Counted from the stretch's first letter, positions 1-14,049 are shown. The stretch is 64,000 nucleotides of DNA from Cryptomeria japonica (GCF_030272615.1 NC_081411.1:214628654-214692653); one strand, 5' to 3'. Made by a program: numbers and translations. The notes: generated from the letters alone by a model not told the origin.

Positions 1-763
1 AGAACAACACAGAATCGCACCAGAAACTATCAATTTAGCAGCTTCGCTCATATCCTCTAAAATCTCTTTGTGCAAATCAGCATAGATATCTTTCACTTGT
101 TTCAAGTACTTACCAAGCTTAAGCATAGCTTTAAGAAGGTCAATGCATTCTCTATCATTTGCAGAAATGTTGTCGAATCTTTCTAATACATTAGCTATCG
201 CTAACAGCCCCACTGCAACCCAATGTGTACTCCCCAATCCCTTCAATACATCTACCGCCACTGAATGTGCATCGGTAGAAAGCTGGGATTTCAAGAATTT
301 CTGCATCAAAAAACCAAAATATCTACCATTTAAAACGTTGGAAGGAAATCACCGTACAGTACTATTCCTGATTCTAGACAAACAGGGTTCTTAGGACCGG
401 AATTACCTGATCCGAGAACATTTTTGCACCCTCTGAAATGCCATCAAACAATTTAGAAAAGTCTGCGGCAACAGGTTGCACTAAATCCCTTAGCTCTGTT
501 CTACTGTCAAATATTTTGCAGCCCAAGCCCTGTAGGCATCCGCATAAATTTAAAATCCATTACAAACGAAAGGGGAGAAAGTAAAAGCAGAAAACGAAGA
601 GAATATGTTATACCTGGTTAATGATAGCTGACAAAACGTTATCGATGTAGCGTATAAGCAGATCGAGGGACAAGCTAGAAAGGCCAGTCATAGGAGAAGG
701 TTTGCGACTAAAGGCACATGGAATTTGGCTGTTGGGAGCTGAACTGGTTAAAAGATAACTCAT
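1..763 (-). CDS. HeLo/MLKL-like domain-kinase gene, 5' part (copy 1)
   Basis: Three exons are visible: 614-763 (ATG at 761-763), 407-529 and 1-300, the last running off the window. Lengths of exons 1 and 2 (150 and 123 bp) equal those of the intact paralogue at 51896-55008, with GT/AG borders at the same codons. The visible 191 codons have no stop. They encode a Ser-rich start, the conserved stretch [17 protein letters not shown], then a helical block containing [19 protein letters not shown] and [18 protein letters not shown]. That pattern resembles the four-helix N-terminal domain of MLKL-type proteins (inference from pattern, not a search). The kinase part should lie to the left of the window. 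It is clearly closest to the copy at 51896-55008, including introns and upstream flank. Confidence 0.8.
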
Positions 764-1650
764 TTTGGTGCTATTAAAGGGGTGTCTCAATCAGGCTGAA
801 AAATTCAAGGAGGAGAAAGATAATTAATCAAAGATATAGCACACCATATTAAATCATTATGATCTAACAAATTAACATTTTACAGAAAAGCCATCTGGAT
901 GCAAAATTTGCGGATACCGTTTACAGCGATCCTACTGATTTCAACGTCTTAAAAAAACATGCGTAAAAGTTAATAGCTGGCTATTCTTCATAAAAGCAGC
1001 ATCTTGGTAGCCACATAGAAATACGCGTAAATTGCGACTTTTGCATCTTCGCGGAGCTCTCTGTAAATAGTGCCTATCGGGCTTGTGTCTTAGACCCACA
1101 TCTATGTAGAAGGGCAATGTCTACCCAGCACCTAAAATTTACCATTGATTATGTTTAATAATTAATTGAAAAAGAAAAACTTGTTATATTTTAATTTTTA
1201 ATGATTTAAAAAACATGGTCAAATGGTAAGTCTGGGTGCTGCATAGACAATGGCATGTAGAAGTGTCTCTTGCGTATGTATGTGTTCTAGTTTGTTGCAT
1301 TGACGTTTCTTTGTCTTATTAGTTTTTGTTGACTTTCTTTCGAATGTCATGAGTTCTAGTTTGTTGCATAGACGTTTCCTCATTTTAATAGCTTTTGTTG
1401 ACTTTATAGCAGAATATTAATAATGTTTATAAGATTTATTATTTTTTTTTTTAATATTTTAAAATATGATTTTTATAGTGTCTTTTAAGCATAATTTTTT
1501 CAACTATCAATTTAAGAAGATAAAACTAATTATCATAACAATAGTAAGTCAAGAGTCATTAAGATAAAGTATCTTTTATGCCGAAGGCATATCCTTATAT
1601 GAATTGGACAGGCTAATTTCATTCCAACTACTATTTTAAGAGGATGAAAC
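764..1650. repeat. 5' flank of copy 1, duplicated upstream of copy 2
   Basis: Blocks here recur in the same order upstream of the gene at 51896-55008. The stretch around 1009-1065 (containing aaatacgcgta and cttttgcatcttcgcggag) matches 55229-55285, and 1501-1570 matches about 55585-55650. The duplicated unit therefore includes the promoter region as well as the gene. I cannot place a TATA box or start site with confidence. Confidence 0.65.
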
Positions 1651-1748
1651 TAATTATCATAACAATAATAAGTCAAAAGTCATTAAGATAAGTGTCTTTT
1701 ACGCCAAAGATATATCTTTATATGAATTGGACAGGCTAATTTCATCCA
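1501..1748. repeat. Tandem duplication, two ~124-bp units
   Basis: Unit 1 (about 1501-1624) and unit 2 (about 1625-1748) align along their whole length. Both contain aaactaattatcataacaat and end with tatgaattggacaggctaat. They differ by scattered substitutions and a one-base gap. A third, shorter relative lies near 55585-55650, upstream of the paralogous gene. Confidence 0.8.
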
Positions 1749-2639
1749 TCAACGGTTCACAAGCTATAAAATGTGTGCAAGACGATGTTAGATTCTGTAT
1801 CGCCTAATAAATTAGTGCAGTGAAATCAATGCGAGTTTGTTTGATTGGAGACCATGTACTTGTCGTAACAGTGATCAAAGACTTTGTAAAGCCATACATT
1901 TCGGATCTTATTTTGCTTTGCATTAGTCTTTGATTTATCATAATTGAAGAGACTTTGACTTTAATATCGCTTATATTTTTGAACATGCCATTATGCTTAA
2001 GCCTAACCTCTGCCTTCCCTATTCATTGCCCTCAAAGCTCTGTAATTTGAAATTCTCTTTCAGTCGACCATGTTACTTTTTAGTGCTTTCTCTCTTGTGT
2101 CGTTTTGAAAAAAAATAATTTTCTCGACTTTTAAAAGTTTTGTGATATTTTTCTTCGAACTTTGCCACTCTTTCGTACTATAACACGTATCCGCCAAATA
2201 TTATGGGCACAATTTTTTTTAAAAGCGGTTCATTGGCAAAGGCAAAAAAATGGGATTTGTGCAGCCGCTTCAATAATTCCGACAAATCATTTAGTAGGAA
2301 ATAGCAAATCATTATAGGCATTAGATTATGTAACCTCTTTACCATACTATTATATTAAAGAATACGTTTATGTACTCATCATTTATGTTTACAGTTATTA
2401 TTATTATTTATATGGCAAAATTTAAAACGAGTATTAATTATGTTTTAAAATTAAATTAATAAAATTGAGAAATGTATGATAAATAATAAAAAATTTAATT
2501 TATAATATTAATAAATAAAAAGAAAGTGAAAATTCAATATATGAATTAACTTATTTGTAAATTCTATTATATTTTTTATTTTTAATCTAATAAAAACAAG
2601 ATAATAAGTATATATAAATTGAATTGAATTAAAATATAA
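1749..2639. other. AT-rich intergenic DNA
   Basis: No gene, RNA or recognisable mobile element seen. Open frames are short and uncharacteristic of proteins. The right half (2340-2640) is very AT-rich. Confidence 0.5.
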
Positions 2640-2644
2640 TTTAA

Positions 2645-3345
2645 GTCAATCGATCGTGAAGTTGAAAGCTTCTAAATGAGCCCATCAAGTATCAAGTCTT
2701 GTTGAGTGCAGGACTCTCACACCATAAGGGATGAGGCCAAGATCGTGCCTCAGGCGAAGTTTTGAGGAATGGATACCCTCAGACCTTGGTTCGTAGCGGA
2801 AGGGGGCACTCCCTTGGGGTATCTCCAACAAAAAATTAAATTAAATTTAATGTAATTTAAATATAGAAATGGTCTTCCACTTTTTTTATTTATCGTTAGA
2901 TAATATTGTATTGTTTGTATTTGTTACCCACCTTTGTCTCACTATTTAATTTTAGATATTATTCAACACATTTTTCATAAAATAAATAAATAGTATCATA
3001 TAAATAAATATTTATTTGTTAATATAACCATTTCTAATATATCTATTTTTTGATGGAGGTCTAGACCTACGAGCACGACAGCCCAATAAGGGCATGAAGC
3101 CCACGAGCTGCCAGCCCAGCAAGGGCCTTCACAAAGTATTTTTTTCCACTCGAGACGGGGGCATGAGCCAATAGGCTGAACCTCTTCGACTAACAGCCAA
3201 GGACTGAGGGTTATCCATTCCGCCAAATTCGTCCGAAGCATGATCCCAGCCTCATCCCTTATGATGTTGGAGCCTTGCACTCAGCGAGACTTGATCCCTA
3301 GTGGGCTCATTTGGAGCCATTCAACTTCACCAGCAAACCAAGGGC
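2645..3345. repeat. Inverted pair of an unidentified repeat
   Basis: The segment at about 2655-2790 and the reverse complement of about 3190-3340 are homologous. Shared landmarks in order are gaagttgaa, aaatgagcccat/c, atcaagtct, gagtgca, cataagggatgaggc and gaatggata. The arms are separated by roughly 400 bp that is mostly AT-rich, with GC-richer ends. The arms carry no coding sequence I recognise. This may be two insertions of one element in opposite orientation or one fold-back element. Confidence 0.7.
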
Positions 3346-3349
3346 CCAT

Positions 3350-5380
<2,031 letters not shown>

Positions 5381-5757
5381 TCCTCTATCTCTATACATGT
5401 CTCACTCTCTATGGGTGGGTGCAAGAAGTTGGGTCCCAATTCCATGGAAGTTTGCGAGCAAAAAAGTTTGTCGCTAGAAACGATTGCCCATTTTTTAAGA
5501 AACGAACACCCATTTAGCTTCGGGGACCCAACCCATAAAAAAAAAATGAGTGCACATTTTGAAAAATGGGTGCCTCTAATCATTTAATCATTAACCCTTT
5601 TCTAAATATTAATTAAATGAGAAATTGAAATTTGGGGAGCACTCTGCAACTAGGGCACGAAATCTGTAGTGCCATTGGTCGCAGTACGAGGTCGCGTGCG
5701 AGGGCTCCTCAACCTTGCTGGGAAGCCCTTGAAGTCATTTATTACCTCTTGCCATAA

Positions 5758-7629
5758 ATGGAGCCCATTAAAGATGCCCCCAAGAACCCTAAACAACCCA
5801 TTTCCTCATCTGCGAACACTCGAGAGCTGCAAAAGACCTTCAGCCAGGCGATGAAGGGCAAGCAGTTTTCATCCCCCGATGATGCAAAGTTCAAAGCCGC
5901 TCTCCACCATGAAGATGAAACCAATCTCGCGCTTGCACAAGGTGAGGTCCACTCTTCCAAGCGCATCACCATTAAACCTAACGACTCCATGCTCTCTGCC
6001 ATTTCTTCAGAGATTTCTAGACTTAGGGATTCAACAATTTTTTTCGCAGCCTTTGATGTAAATAATTTACCATCTCAACAATATATGAATAAATGGTTGT
6101 AGGATGTGTGGGTCAATAAATTAGGGTTTCAATTTTCATTTTGTAGAATGATTCAAAAGGGTTTATTCTTAATTTTCTTTGATAATAAGAAAAGCCAAAG
6201 TAAAATTGTAAATAAACAGTTTTGGTCAGTAGGAAATTTGTCTTTTAGGGCAGTTAGATGGGAGCTTCAAGCCTGTAATGATGAAATACTTGCACTTTCC
6301 TGCCCAAAATGGATAACCATTAAGAATGCTCCAGCTTTCCTTTGGTCCTGTGTTGACAAAATTATGGAACCCTTGGGGAAAATTGTTAAAATCAATTCTT
6401 CTCCCTCAATCCTCCCACATCTTGATGCTAGACTGCTCATTGCATTAAATTCAAGCACAGTATACCCTACAGAGATGGTTATTCATTTCCATAATAAAAA
6501 CTACTGTTGTACGATTGAATATATGGGTGGAATATATGTCTGTCACTTTTGTAAGGTTAGTGGCCACTTTAGAAGCAAATGTCCCTTATTATCAGGCAAA
6601 TTTTCAAGGTCTAAAACTAGGGCCTCTAGTACCCTCTTGTAACTAAAGTCATACCCTCTGAACCTGCCCCCACGTCCCCCCCTCATTCCCCTTCCTCACC
6701 ACCCCCCACCTGCTTCTTCTCCCCCCCCCCCTCGTCGCCCCCCCCACACCCCTCCCCCTGCCTCTCCACCCTCCTCGATGGCTAAGTCCATCTTACACTA
6801 TAGCAATGCTATCAAAGAGGCCCTCACCACTTCTCAGCCTCGCCCCCTTCCCCCCTCTAAATCAGTTGATACTCCTTCCCATATTTCTAACCCGAGGACC
6901 CTTAATGCACAACAACTAGTGATGGAGAAATTGAGAAAAGCAGTGGATGCAAGGAAAATTCTTGAACTAAACCTCCTCAAGTAGATAATGGAAATTGAGG
7001 CCTCTCGATGTCAGCTACCTGACCTTGAAGACATCGATAGAGGTACTCCAGATATGGTAGTCATCATTAGTAGGTCCTTGGCCCAAGACTCTGAATTATC
7101 CACTAGCAAAGAACATAATGATCTCAATACTAAGGATCCCCTTACCATGCAAGGGGATAGGAGAGGACCTAATCTAGAAGAGGTGCCCTCAACCCCTCTA
7201 GATGATTTTTGTACTTTAGAGAACTCTAGGGGAGACCCTGCTAGTGGTGCCCCCTATACTGCTAGCACCCCTATTAGTGCCTTGAAGGCAGAGCTAGTTG
7301 CCACTCAAGTTGTGGAACCCCCCATAGACCCCTTCACTCCAGTAGAAGCCAATTTCAAACAAGGACTGACAGTCCCTCAAGATGGATTTACAGTGGTTAA
7401 ACATAGGAAAGCTAGGAGGAAAAGATCTCCTAAGAATAGCAAGGATAGTGCTAATAGGAAGGAATCTATAGGCCTTGAGCAAATCTTATAGGCAAGGAAA
7501 AAGAGAGGTAGACCCTCCTCTTCTATTGCATTTCATGCTAGCAATATAGCAAAAAAAGAGGACTGGCCCAAGTGTTTTGAGGGATTTAAATCCCAAACTG
7601 AACCTCCCCAACCAGGTGAATCATGTTGA
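5758..7629 (+). pseudogene. LINE ORF1 (gag-like RNA-binding protein), nonsense-mutated
   Basis: From ATG 5758 to TGA 7627-7629 the frame is constant but interrupted by stops at 6100 (TAG), 6640 (TAA), 6982 (TAG) and 7489 (TAG). The N-terminal third resembles plant LINE ORF1 proteins. A zinc knuckle CHFCKVSGHFRSKC (C-x2-C-x4-H-x4-C) lies at about 6540-6585, followed by a Pro-rich linker at 6650-6777 and a basic C-terminus (KHRKARRKRS). The region around 6630-6780 reads more naturally in a second frame, so compensating indels are possible there. Known role: binds element RNA in the ribonucleoprotein. The stop overlaps the ORF2 start. Confidence 0.85.
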
Positions 7630-10600
7630 AGATTATATCTTGGAACATTAGAGGCCTAGAGGCTCCTGATCGAAAATACATCATAAAGAGATTTCTTAAT
7701 GCACATAAGAATATGGACTGCCTCCTCTTACAGGAGCTAAAGGCAGTGGGCTTCACACTGCAAATTAGTCTCAAATGTATCTGGAGGGAGGCCACCTCTT
7801 TTTACACTAACCATACCAAAGGAAAAGGTGGATCAACCATACTCCTCAGCCTTGAATGGGCCAACAAAGTAGTTAATTGGGGTCAATCCCCCTATGCTAG
7901 AGCTATATGGGTCTCCATTCAAATGGAGAACCAGAAGTTTGGAATATGCTCTATATATGCCCCAAATGACTACAGAGAAAGAGGTGAGCTTTGGAACTAG
8001 CTAACAACGCTAGAGGATATCCCTTGGATTATTGGGGGAGACTTCAATATGGTGGAATCTCCCAGTGATAAAAAAGGGGGCAATAAATTTGAATGGAAGG
8101 GAATGCAAAGACGTCAATGGGATAGAATGATCAATAAATTACATCTTTTTGACCCTATTGCTGGGAAGAAAGGCCAATTGAACACTATATGGTACACCTG
8201 CTGCAACTATCAATAGCTGAATAAAAGGATCTACTGCAGACTGGACAGGTTCTACCTCAATAAATCCCACTTTATGGTAGACAAAGGTCCTAGTGGTGAC
8301 CACTATTCTATCTCCCCATACACCCTCTCAGATCACCACTTGATAATAATGGGAATTGACCTCTCCCCAGAGACCCCCCCTCCTCCTCAAGAGCTTCTTC
8401 ATTTATCCTAAACACTAAACTCCTAGAAGATGAAGATCTCTGCTCTGCCCTGGCCTTTATCAAAATGTTTAACAAAAAAGATAGGATACAACCCTCTAAA
8501 GCAGATGCCTGGAATGCAAACATTAAAACCTAGATGATCCTTTGTCAAATAGTGGGCAAAAAGAAGGGCAAGGATGTCAGGAGGGTAGAAAGACATCTCC
8601 AGGAGGATCTATGTAATGCAGAAATGAATCTTCAAAACTTTCTGAATGATGAAAACCTCACCTGCACATTGATGACAATCAAAGATCACCTCAGGAGGTT
8701 TCAAAACTAGAAAATTAAAGGGCTTAAAACCTGGTCCAAACTAAATTGGTTGGATTCGGGGGACAAGGGCTCCAAATTATTTTTCCACATGCTCAAAGTT
8801 AAGGAAGCTAAGGTGAACATCAACGCTATATGGGACAATAACTCTCACCTCACAGATTCCCAGGAGATTCTGCAATGTTTCTCCCGCTATTATCAGAAGC
8901 TTTTCGCCTCAGAGGTAGTAAATGAAGAACACAGACATGCTAGAGTACTTATTAAGCAACTGACCCCACCCAAAATTAATGAGGACTATGAGGTTTTGGG
9001 GTGCCCTATTTCGAAAGAGGAAATAGCCATGGCTATCTTCTCTATGGGAAATGATAGATCCCCTGGTCCAGATGGATTTCTAGTGGAGTTCTATAAGAAA
9101 AATATTAAATGGATTGTAGATGACCTCCATGCCCTATATATGGAAGCTATATCCAAGGGAACCCTTGGCAAAGAGATCAACCAAGGGCTTATCAAACTCA
9201 TTCCCAAGGAGGGAGACAGGACTTTGGTCAAGAATTGGAGGCCTATCACGCTACTAAATGTATCTTACAAAATATTAGCTAAAGTAGTAGCAAACAGGTT
9301 AATCAGAATACTGCCTAAGATTATCAGTCCTACCCAAATAGGATTTGTGAAAGGCAAGTTCATCCTTGAGAACTTAGTGACCTGTTGGGAATCTCTAGAG
9401 TGGGCCAAGATTTCCGGTCAGAATGGGGCTATGCTACTAATAGATTTTAAGAAGGCATATGATAGGATAGAATGGGGATTCATAATTCAGATGCTAAATA
9501 GTTTGGGGTTCCCAAACTCCTTCTACAGGATTGTCTAGACACTTCTTAGTGATGCCAATGTAGTTGTGGAAGTAAACAGACTAAAGTTTGATAACATCAC
9601 TCTTTCTAGATCAATTAGACAGGGGTGTCCTCTTGCCTTGGCTCTATTTGTCCTAGCTGCAGATGCTATGCACTACATTCTAAAAGACTTTAGCTTATCC
9701 CCCAAGGTTAAAGGAATAACACTCCCTAACAAAGAAGAGGTCATCAATATATAGTTTTTAGACGACACAGCTATCCTCTTCTCCCTAGGGAAGGAGAATC
9801 TAACACATCTTCTTCACAATATTGAGATATTCTACAAAGCATCAGGTAGTAGAATTGCCCTCCACAAATCTACCCTATTAGGTTGGACTGATGCCCCTCC
9901 TATCTGGCTGTCTAAGTTTGACCTAAAGTGGGGAGGACCAGATACCTAGGCATCCATTTCTATGTCTCTCTTAACTTGAAAGAAATGTGGGAATGGTTCA
10001 GAAATAAGGTTGATAAGAAAATTACCAAGTGGAACTGGAACTTCCTCTCCCTAGTAGGTCGATATTAGGTTTGTCAAAAACTTCTATCTTCCTATAACAT
10101 ATACTATTCATCAACTTGGTTATTCAGCAATTATCAGTTCAATTACATTCAAAAATAGATCAGGAACTTCCTCTGGTCAGATGGAAAAGGCAAAAAGAAG
10201 CAACATGCAGTTAAATGGGACTGGTGTATCAGATCTAAGACTCAGGGAGGTATGGCTCTCAAAGACTTCAAACTTCAAGGAATAGCCTTGGCTGCCAAAT
10301 GGATTTGTAAAGCCATTGATGGAAACGAACCCTAAAAAGTGCTTGTTAGAAACAATATCCAATGCTCCACCCCAAAATCAGCAAAAAAATGGAAGAACCT
10401 ACCCATCAATGATATAATTGTTGGGAATTTTGAGGTCTCCCCTACAGGGTCAAAAGTCTTCAAGTCGATATGAAAAGCCTGGAACCATGTTAGGCAATAC
10501 ATTAGCAATAAAGACATAATAGACAAGGAAGGATCCCTTAATCTGAAAAGGTCTATATGGTGGAATCTTCTGCACAATGGGAAACAGCTAGCCTATCTTC

Positions 10601-11592
10601 AAGGATGCTCTGCCCTGAAATGGCACAACCAGGGACTAATCTCATTTGAACACATTCTGCAAGATGGCACCCTGATCTCCTGGGAGTCCCTTAGCTCTAA
10701 ATTCAACCTCCCCCTCTCCTAGGCCAAAACCTACTCCATCCTTAACTCTGCACTTGCTCCCATCCTTCCTGCCCTCATCCCTGCCTCCCCCCCCCCTTTA
10801 GCCTCTCTCTGCTGGATAGATGGATCTCCCCTTTTTCTCACCAAACCTAAAATGGTTTACTCTTCCCTTACTGATTCTCTGGATATTCTTGACCACCTTA
10901 ACTGCTCCTGGAACCTTTCCTGGGACTCCAAACAATGGCATTCTACCCTCTCAAGATTTTGGACTTCCCTGACTGAACCAAAGAAGAATTTTTTTGCCTC
11001 GAGACTCCTTCTGCATAAGCTACCACTAAAAGACAACAACGGAGACCCCTTACTATGCAAACTCTGCTGCATCCCTGAATCTGTATACCACATCTTTTTT
11101 GCTTGTCATTTTGCTAGAGAAGTCTAGAATCTATTTGGTATCTCACTTAATAACAACTATTTTTCTATTGAAGAGATGGTATTTGGTTATATTCGAGGTG
11201 GCAAGAAACATGCTAATCTTTTCTGGTCTGCTTGCTCTTTGGAAATTATGTGGATCATTTGGAAATATAGGAATGATGATGTGTTTAATGGGAAGAGTAG
11301 GAACCTCACCGAGTCTCTTAGGAGACTCATCTTTTACCTTGTTACTATGCAGGTCATAGTGGTACTAAGAGTGGAGGAGGACAAATTTGACAAGTGGCTA
11401 AAGAATGGCTCTACTCTAGTCTTCGTAAGAGAACTCTCACATGGCTTCACATGGGACTGCATGGGAAGCAATAAGACTCATTTTGAACAAGTGCTGATGA
11501 GGTTCATGCAAGAGATGGAGGCACGACAACAAAGAGAAGACTTCATCGAACTGGAGCTGGAAGGAATGTCCTCCCACCCGTACAGAGAATAG
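7623..11592 (+). pseudogene. LINE ORF2: APE endonuclease, reverse transcriptase, zf-RVT
   Basis: ATG 7623 opens with KIISWNIRGL, the plant LINE endonuclease start, followed by GGDFN and SDH motifs. The RT region (about 8750-9780) has GPDGF, NWRPITLLN, QIGFVKG, LLIDFKKAYDRI, RQGCPLA and FLDD in place of the usual (Y/F)ADD. A Cys/His cluster near 11055-11125 (CKLCCIPESVYHIFFACHF) matches the zinc-binding tail. In-frame stops fall at 7998, 8214, 8531, 8708, 9536, 9752, 10066, 10156, 10720 and 11125. The frame shifts near the C-run at 8374-8380 and near 9940. Known role: nicking and target-primed reverse transcription. This copy cannot make a full protein. Confidence 0.9.
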
Positions 11593-11929
11593 TTTGCTAA
11601 AGGGAATGTACTGGTTTGGTGTGAAGGAGAGCTAAGCTAGACTGCATGGCTCCCCCCAGTGGGCGATAACAATGACCCTGCTTCCTCCTTTGTGTTGAGT
11701 TAGATGTACCCCCGTGATGCTTGGACACATCTATCATTTTGTATAATTTTGTAATTCAGCTCCTATCCAAATGTTTGTATATCATATATTGAGCTCCTAC
11801 CTGATATAGCTCCTACATCTTATGTTTTAACTCTATAGACTGGTTGTATGGTTCTTAGCCCAAACTCTCAAATTTTTTAACTACTATTTATATGATGCTT
11901 AATACAAAAAAAAAAAAAAAAAGGTGCCC

Positions 11930-12130
11930 GTTTAGGATCAAACCACCTTAGAGAAATGGGTTCATGATTTTTAGAAATGGGCACACGTTTCTAAAAATGG
12001 GCACACGTTTCTAAAAATGGGTACACATTTCTAAAAATGGGCACACGTTTCTTATAATGCTACAAATTTCAAAACGGGTACCCATTTTTTGAATTTTAAA
12101 TAATGGGCACCCATTTCATAAAAGATGGAG
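11930..12130. repeat. Short tandem units with 'atgggcacacgtttctaaaa'
   Basis: Immediately 3' of the LINE tail, about four units of roughly 20 bp built on atgggcacacgtttct lie at 11966-12055. Looser variants (acgggtacccattt, atgggcacccattt) follow to 12115. Related motifs (aacacccattt, aatgggtgcc) occur at 5505-5580, left of the LINE, suggesting that the LINE landed inside this repeat region. Confidence 0.8.
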
Positions 12131-13289
12131 CGGGAAACACACCTATGCCTCGGTTTTGGCTAAGGCACCGGAATACCAAATTTTTGCCTTGCCGTAATTT
12201 TTTGAAGGTCTTCCTGATCGTATGTTTTGATGAAATGAAAACCCATTAGATTCTCACTGTCCTAATTTAAAAAAATGTAAATTTCATAGTGATATAATTA
12301 TTTTTACTATTTTTGCATTATGTATTAGTCAAAAGTGGTACCTAAATGTAAAATAGTGAGGTTCAGTAAAACTTTAATAATTTTTTTGTTTTTTAGGTTT
12401 TTGGGAAAATAAATTATATGACATCAATCTAAATACAATTATTTTCAAGATTAATTTTTTTTTTTTTTTTTAAATATGAAATTTTCATGAAATTATGGTG
12501 CCCATACACTAGATGTTTTGAAAATGTAGTTTATAGTCAATTAAAAATTAATTAATAAAAGTATATTCAATTAAAAATAAGAAAAAATATTCTCATCAAT
12601 ATTTGGTGTCTTAGGTATCTTTTCCCAGAAGGATTTGCAAAAATCCATTTATTTACGTCAAAATATGATGGTCATACACATGTGTGATATGGTCCTGAAA
12701 CAGGCATTTTGAAAAAGTAGTTTTTAAACATGCCTACTAGAAAGCAATTTGTACCATGTGGGTATTGAAATAAATTACATATTTAAAAATTAGACTCTAA
12801 GCACTACATTTTCTATTACTGAATTTTTCTCAGATTCAATCTCTAAGTGCCTCAAATTTTGACATCAATCGACAGAAATTTTGAAAAATAAGGAAAACAC
12901 TTCCACTTTTAACCCAAAAGTGGGACTCAACTTCTTGTAGCCACCCCTCTATCTATTCATCCATCTCCCTCTCCCTCTTCTTGTACATCTATATTTTAAT
13001 CTCTTTATTGAGCTATTTTTATCTCTCCCTCTCTCCCTATCACAAACATAACATGAGCTCACAAGTTTTGTTTCACTCATGTATGGATTCATATAAGTGG
13101 ATATATAGTTTATTTGAAGCTACCAATTCTTAATTGAGACCTTTGTTGCACAAACAACATCATTTGGTAAACAACCTACAAATTGACCTCATGTACTACA
13201 TAAGTGTATTAAAAAAATAGACCAAAATTTTTCCTAATTGATCTTCCATACCTCTTCGAGGTACCCATTGCAGACAAAGGTGTTGCTAG
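12131..13289. other. Intergenic DNA, nothing recognised
   Basis: AT-rich sequence with no coding signature on either strand. A modest CT-rich patch lies at 12945-13045. Confidence 0.5.
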
Positions 13290-13481
13290 TTATTATAATA
13301 TGTAAAGCTTAATAATATAACATTTTCCATTAAGATTTATATTCCACACAACAAAACAAATTGATAAATATGTAAATGTATATTTAGATATAAATACATA
13401 CATACATACATACATATTGTTGTGTGAAATATAAATTTTAAGGAGAAATGTTAGAATATTAAGCTTTACATATTATAATAA
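13290..13481. repeat. Palindromic repeat, 65-bp arms
   Basis: Arm 13290-13354 (begins ttattataatatgtaaagc) is the inverted match of 13417-13481 (ends gctttacatattataataa), with a few mismatches. The 62-bp spacer contains a (catA)n microsatellite at about 13395-13415. The right arm includes aaggagaaatgttagaatatt, which resembles a polypurine tract followed by an LTR start (TGTTAG). The same organisation, more diverged, is present at about 55640-55875. Confidence 0.85.
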
Positions 13482-14030
13482 AGTCACCATCTTAGTGAGT
13501 TTTGGTTTATTATTGTTATGAATAGTTTCATTCTCGTAAGTTGTTTGTTCAAATAGTTGTCCTTGAAAGGTTTACTAAAGTCATATTGTGAGACATTCAA
13601 AAGTAACTCGATCATATAATAATCATTTGTGTGTGTGCATTCTTTAGAAGTTTTTCTTTGAAGGAAAAACTCATGTACTAGATGGAACTTCATCAAGCTA
13701 CCTCATAACCTTTGAAAGGGTGTAGATTTTAAGTTGATTATTAATTTTCAAAACAACCATCTTCCCAAACTCTCAAGTCAAAAATATTCCAACTTATTAG
13801 GCAATAATCCATGCCAACTTGCATTAACAGTGTGCCATGAAGTTGTCTAATGACCCTTAAAAGAGTATAATTATTAAAATCCACATACCCATGAACTACT
13901 TTAAAATATTTCACATTGAGCTTATATAAAATCTATTTATACCATCAAAAAGTTAACTTTTATACTATTAATGTAAAAAAAAAATCAACAAAATTATACG
14001 CTTCTAATGCAAAGTATCATGTATAAGTTA
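13450..14030 (+). repeat. Dispersed repeat, copy A (LTR-like start TGTTAGAATATT)
   Basis: Homologous in the same orientation to about 55853-56360. Shared landmarks are tgttagaatatta, aataaagtcacca, cttagtgagttttggtttat, gagacattcaaaag, actagatggaacttcatc and gtataagttagaag or its variant. No coding sequence. A polypurine-like run directly before TGTTAG suggests a Copia-type LTR fragment, but the other end is not defined. Confidence 0.7.
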
Positions 14031-14049
14031 GAAAGTTATTTGAGATGAT

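Larger units (their letters stand above)
5640..11922 (+). mobile_element. L1-type non-LTR retrotransposon (LINE), decayed
   Basis: Order of parts is that of plant L1-clade LINEs: ORF1 with a CCHC knuckle, ORF2 with endonuclease, reverse transcriptase and a C-terminal zinc-binding region, a 3' UTR, then a 17-A tail at 11906-11922. The left boundary is not certain; about 5640 is a guess from where GC content rises ahead of ORF1. I found no clear target-site duplication. Both ORFs carry several in-frame stops and ORF2 has two frameshifts, so the copy is dead, but it appears near full length. Confidence 0.9.

Noticed and set aside
5742-6061. Extra frames overlapping LINE ORF1, including a minus-strand one
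   Set aside because: Shadows of the ORF1 coding sequence; the zinc knuckle and continuity fix the real frame.
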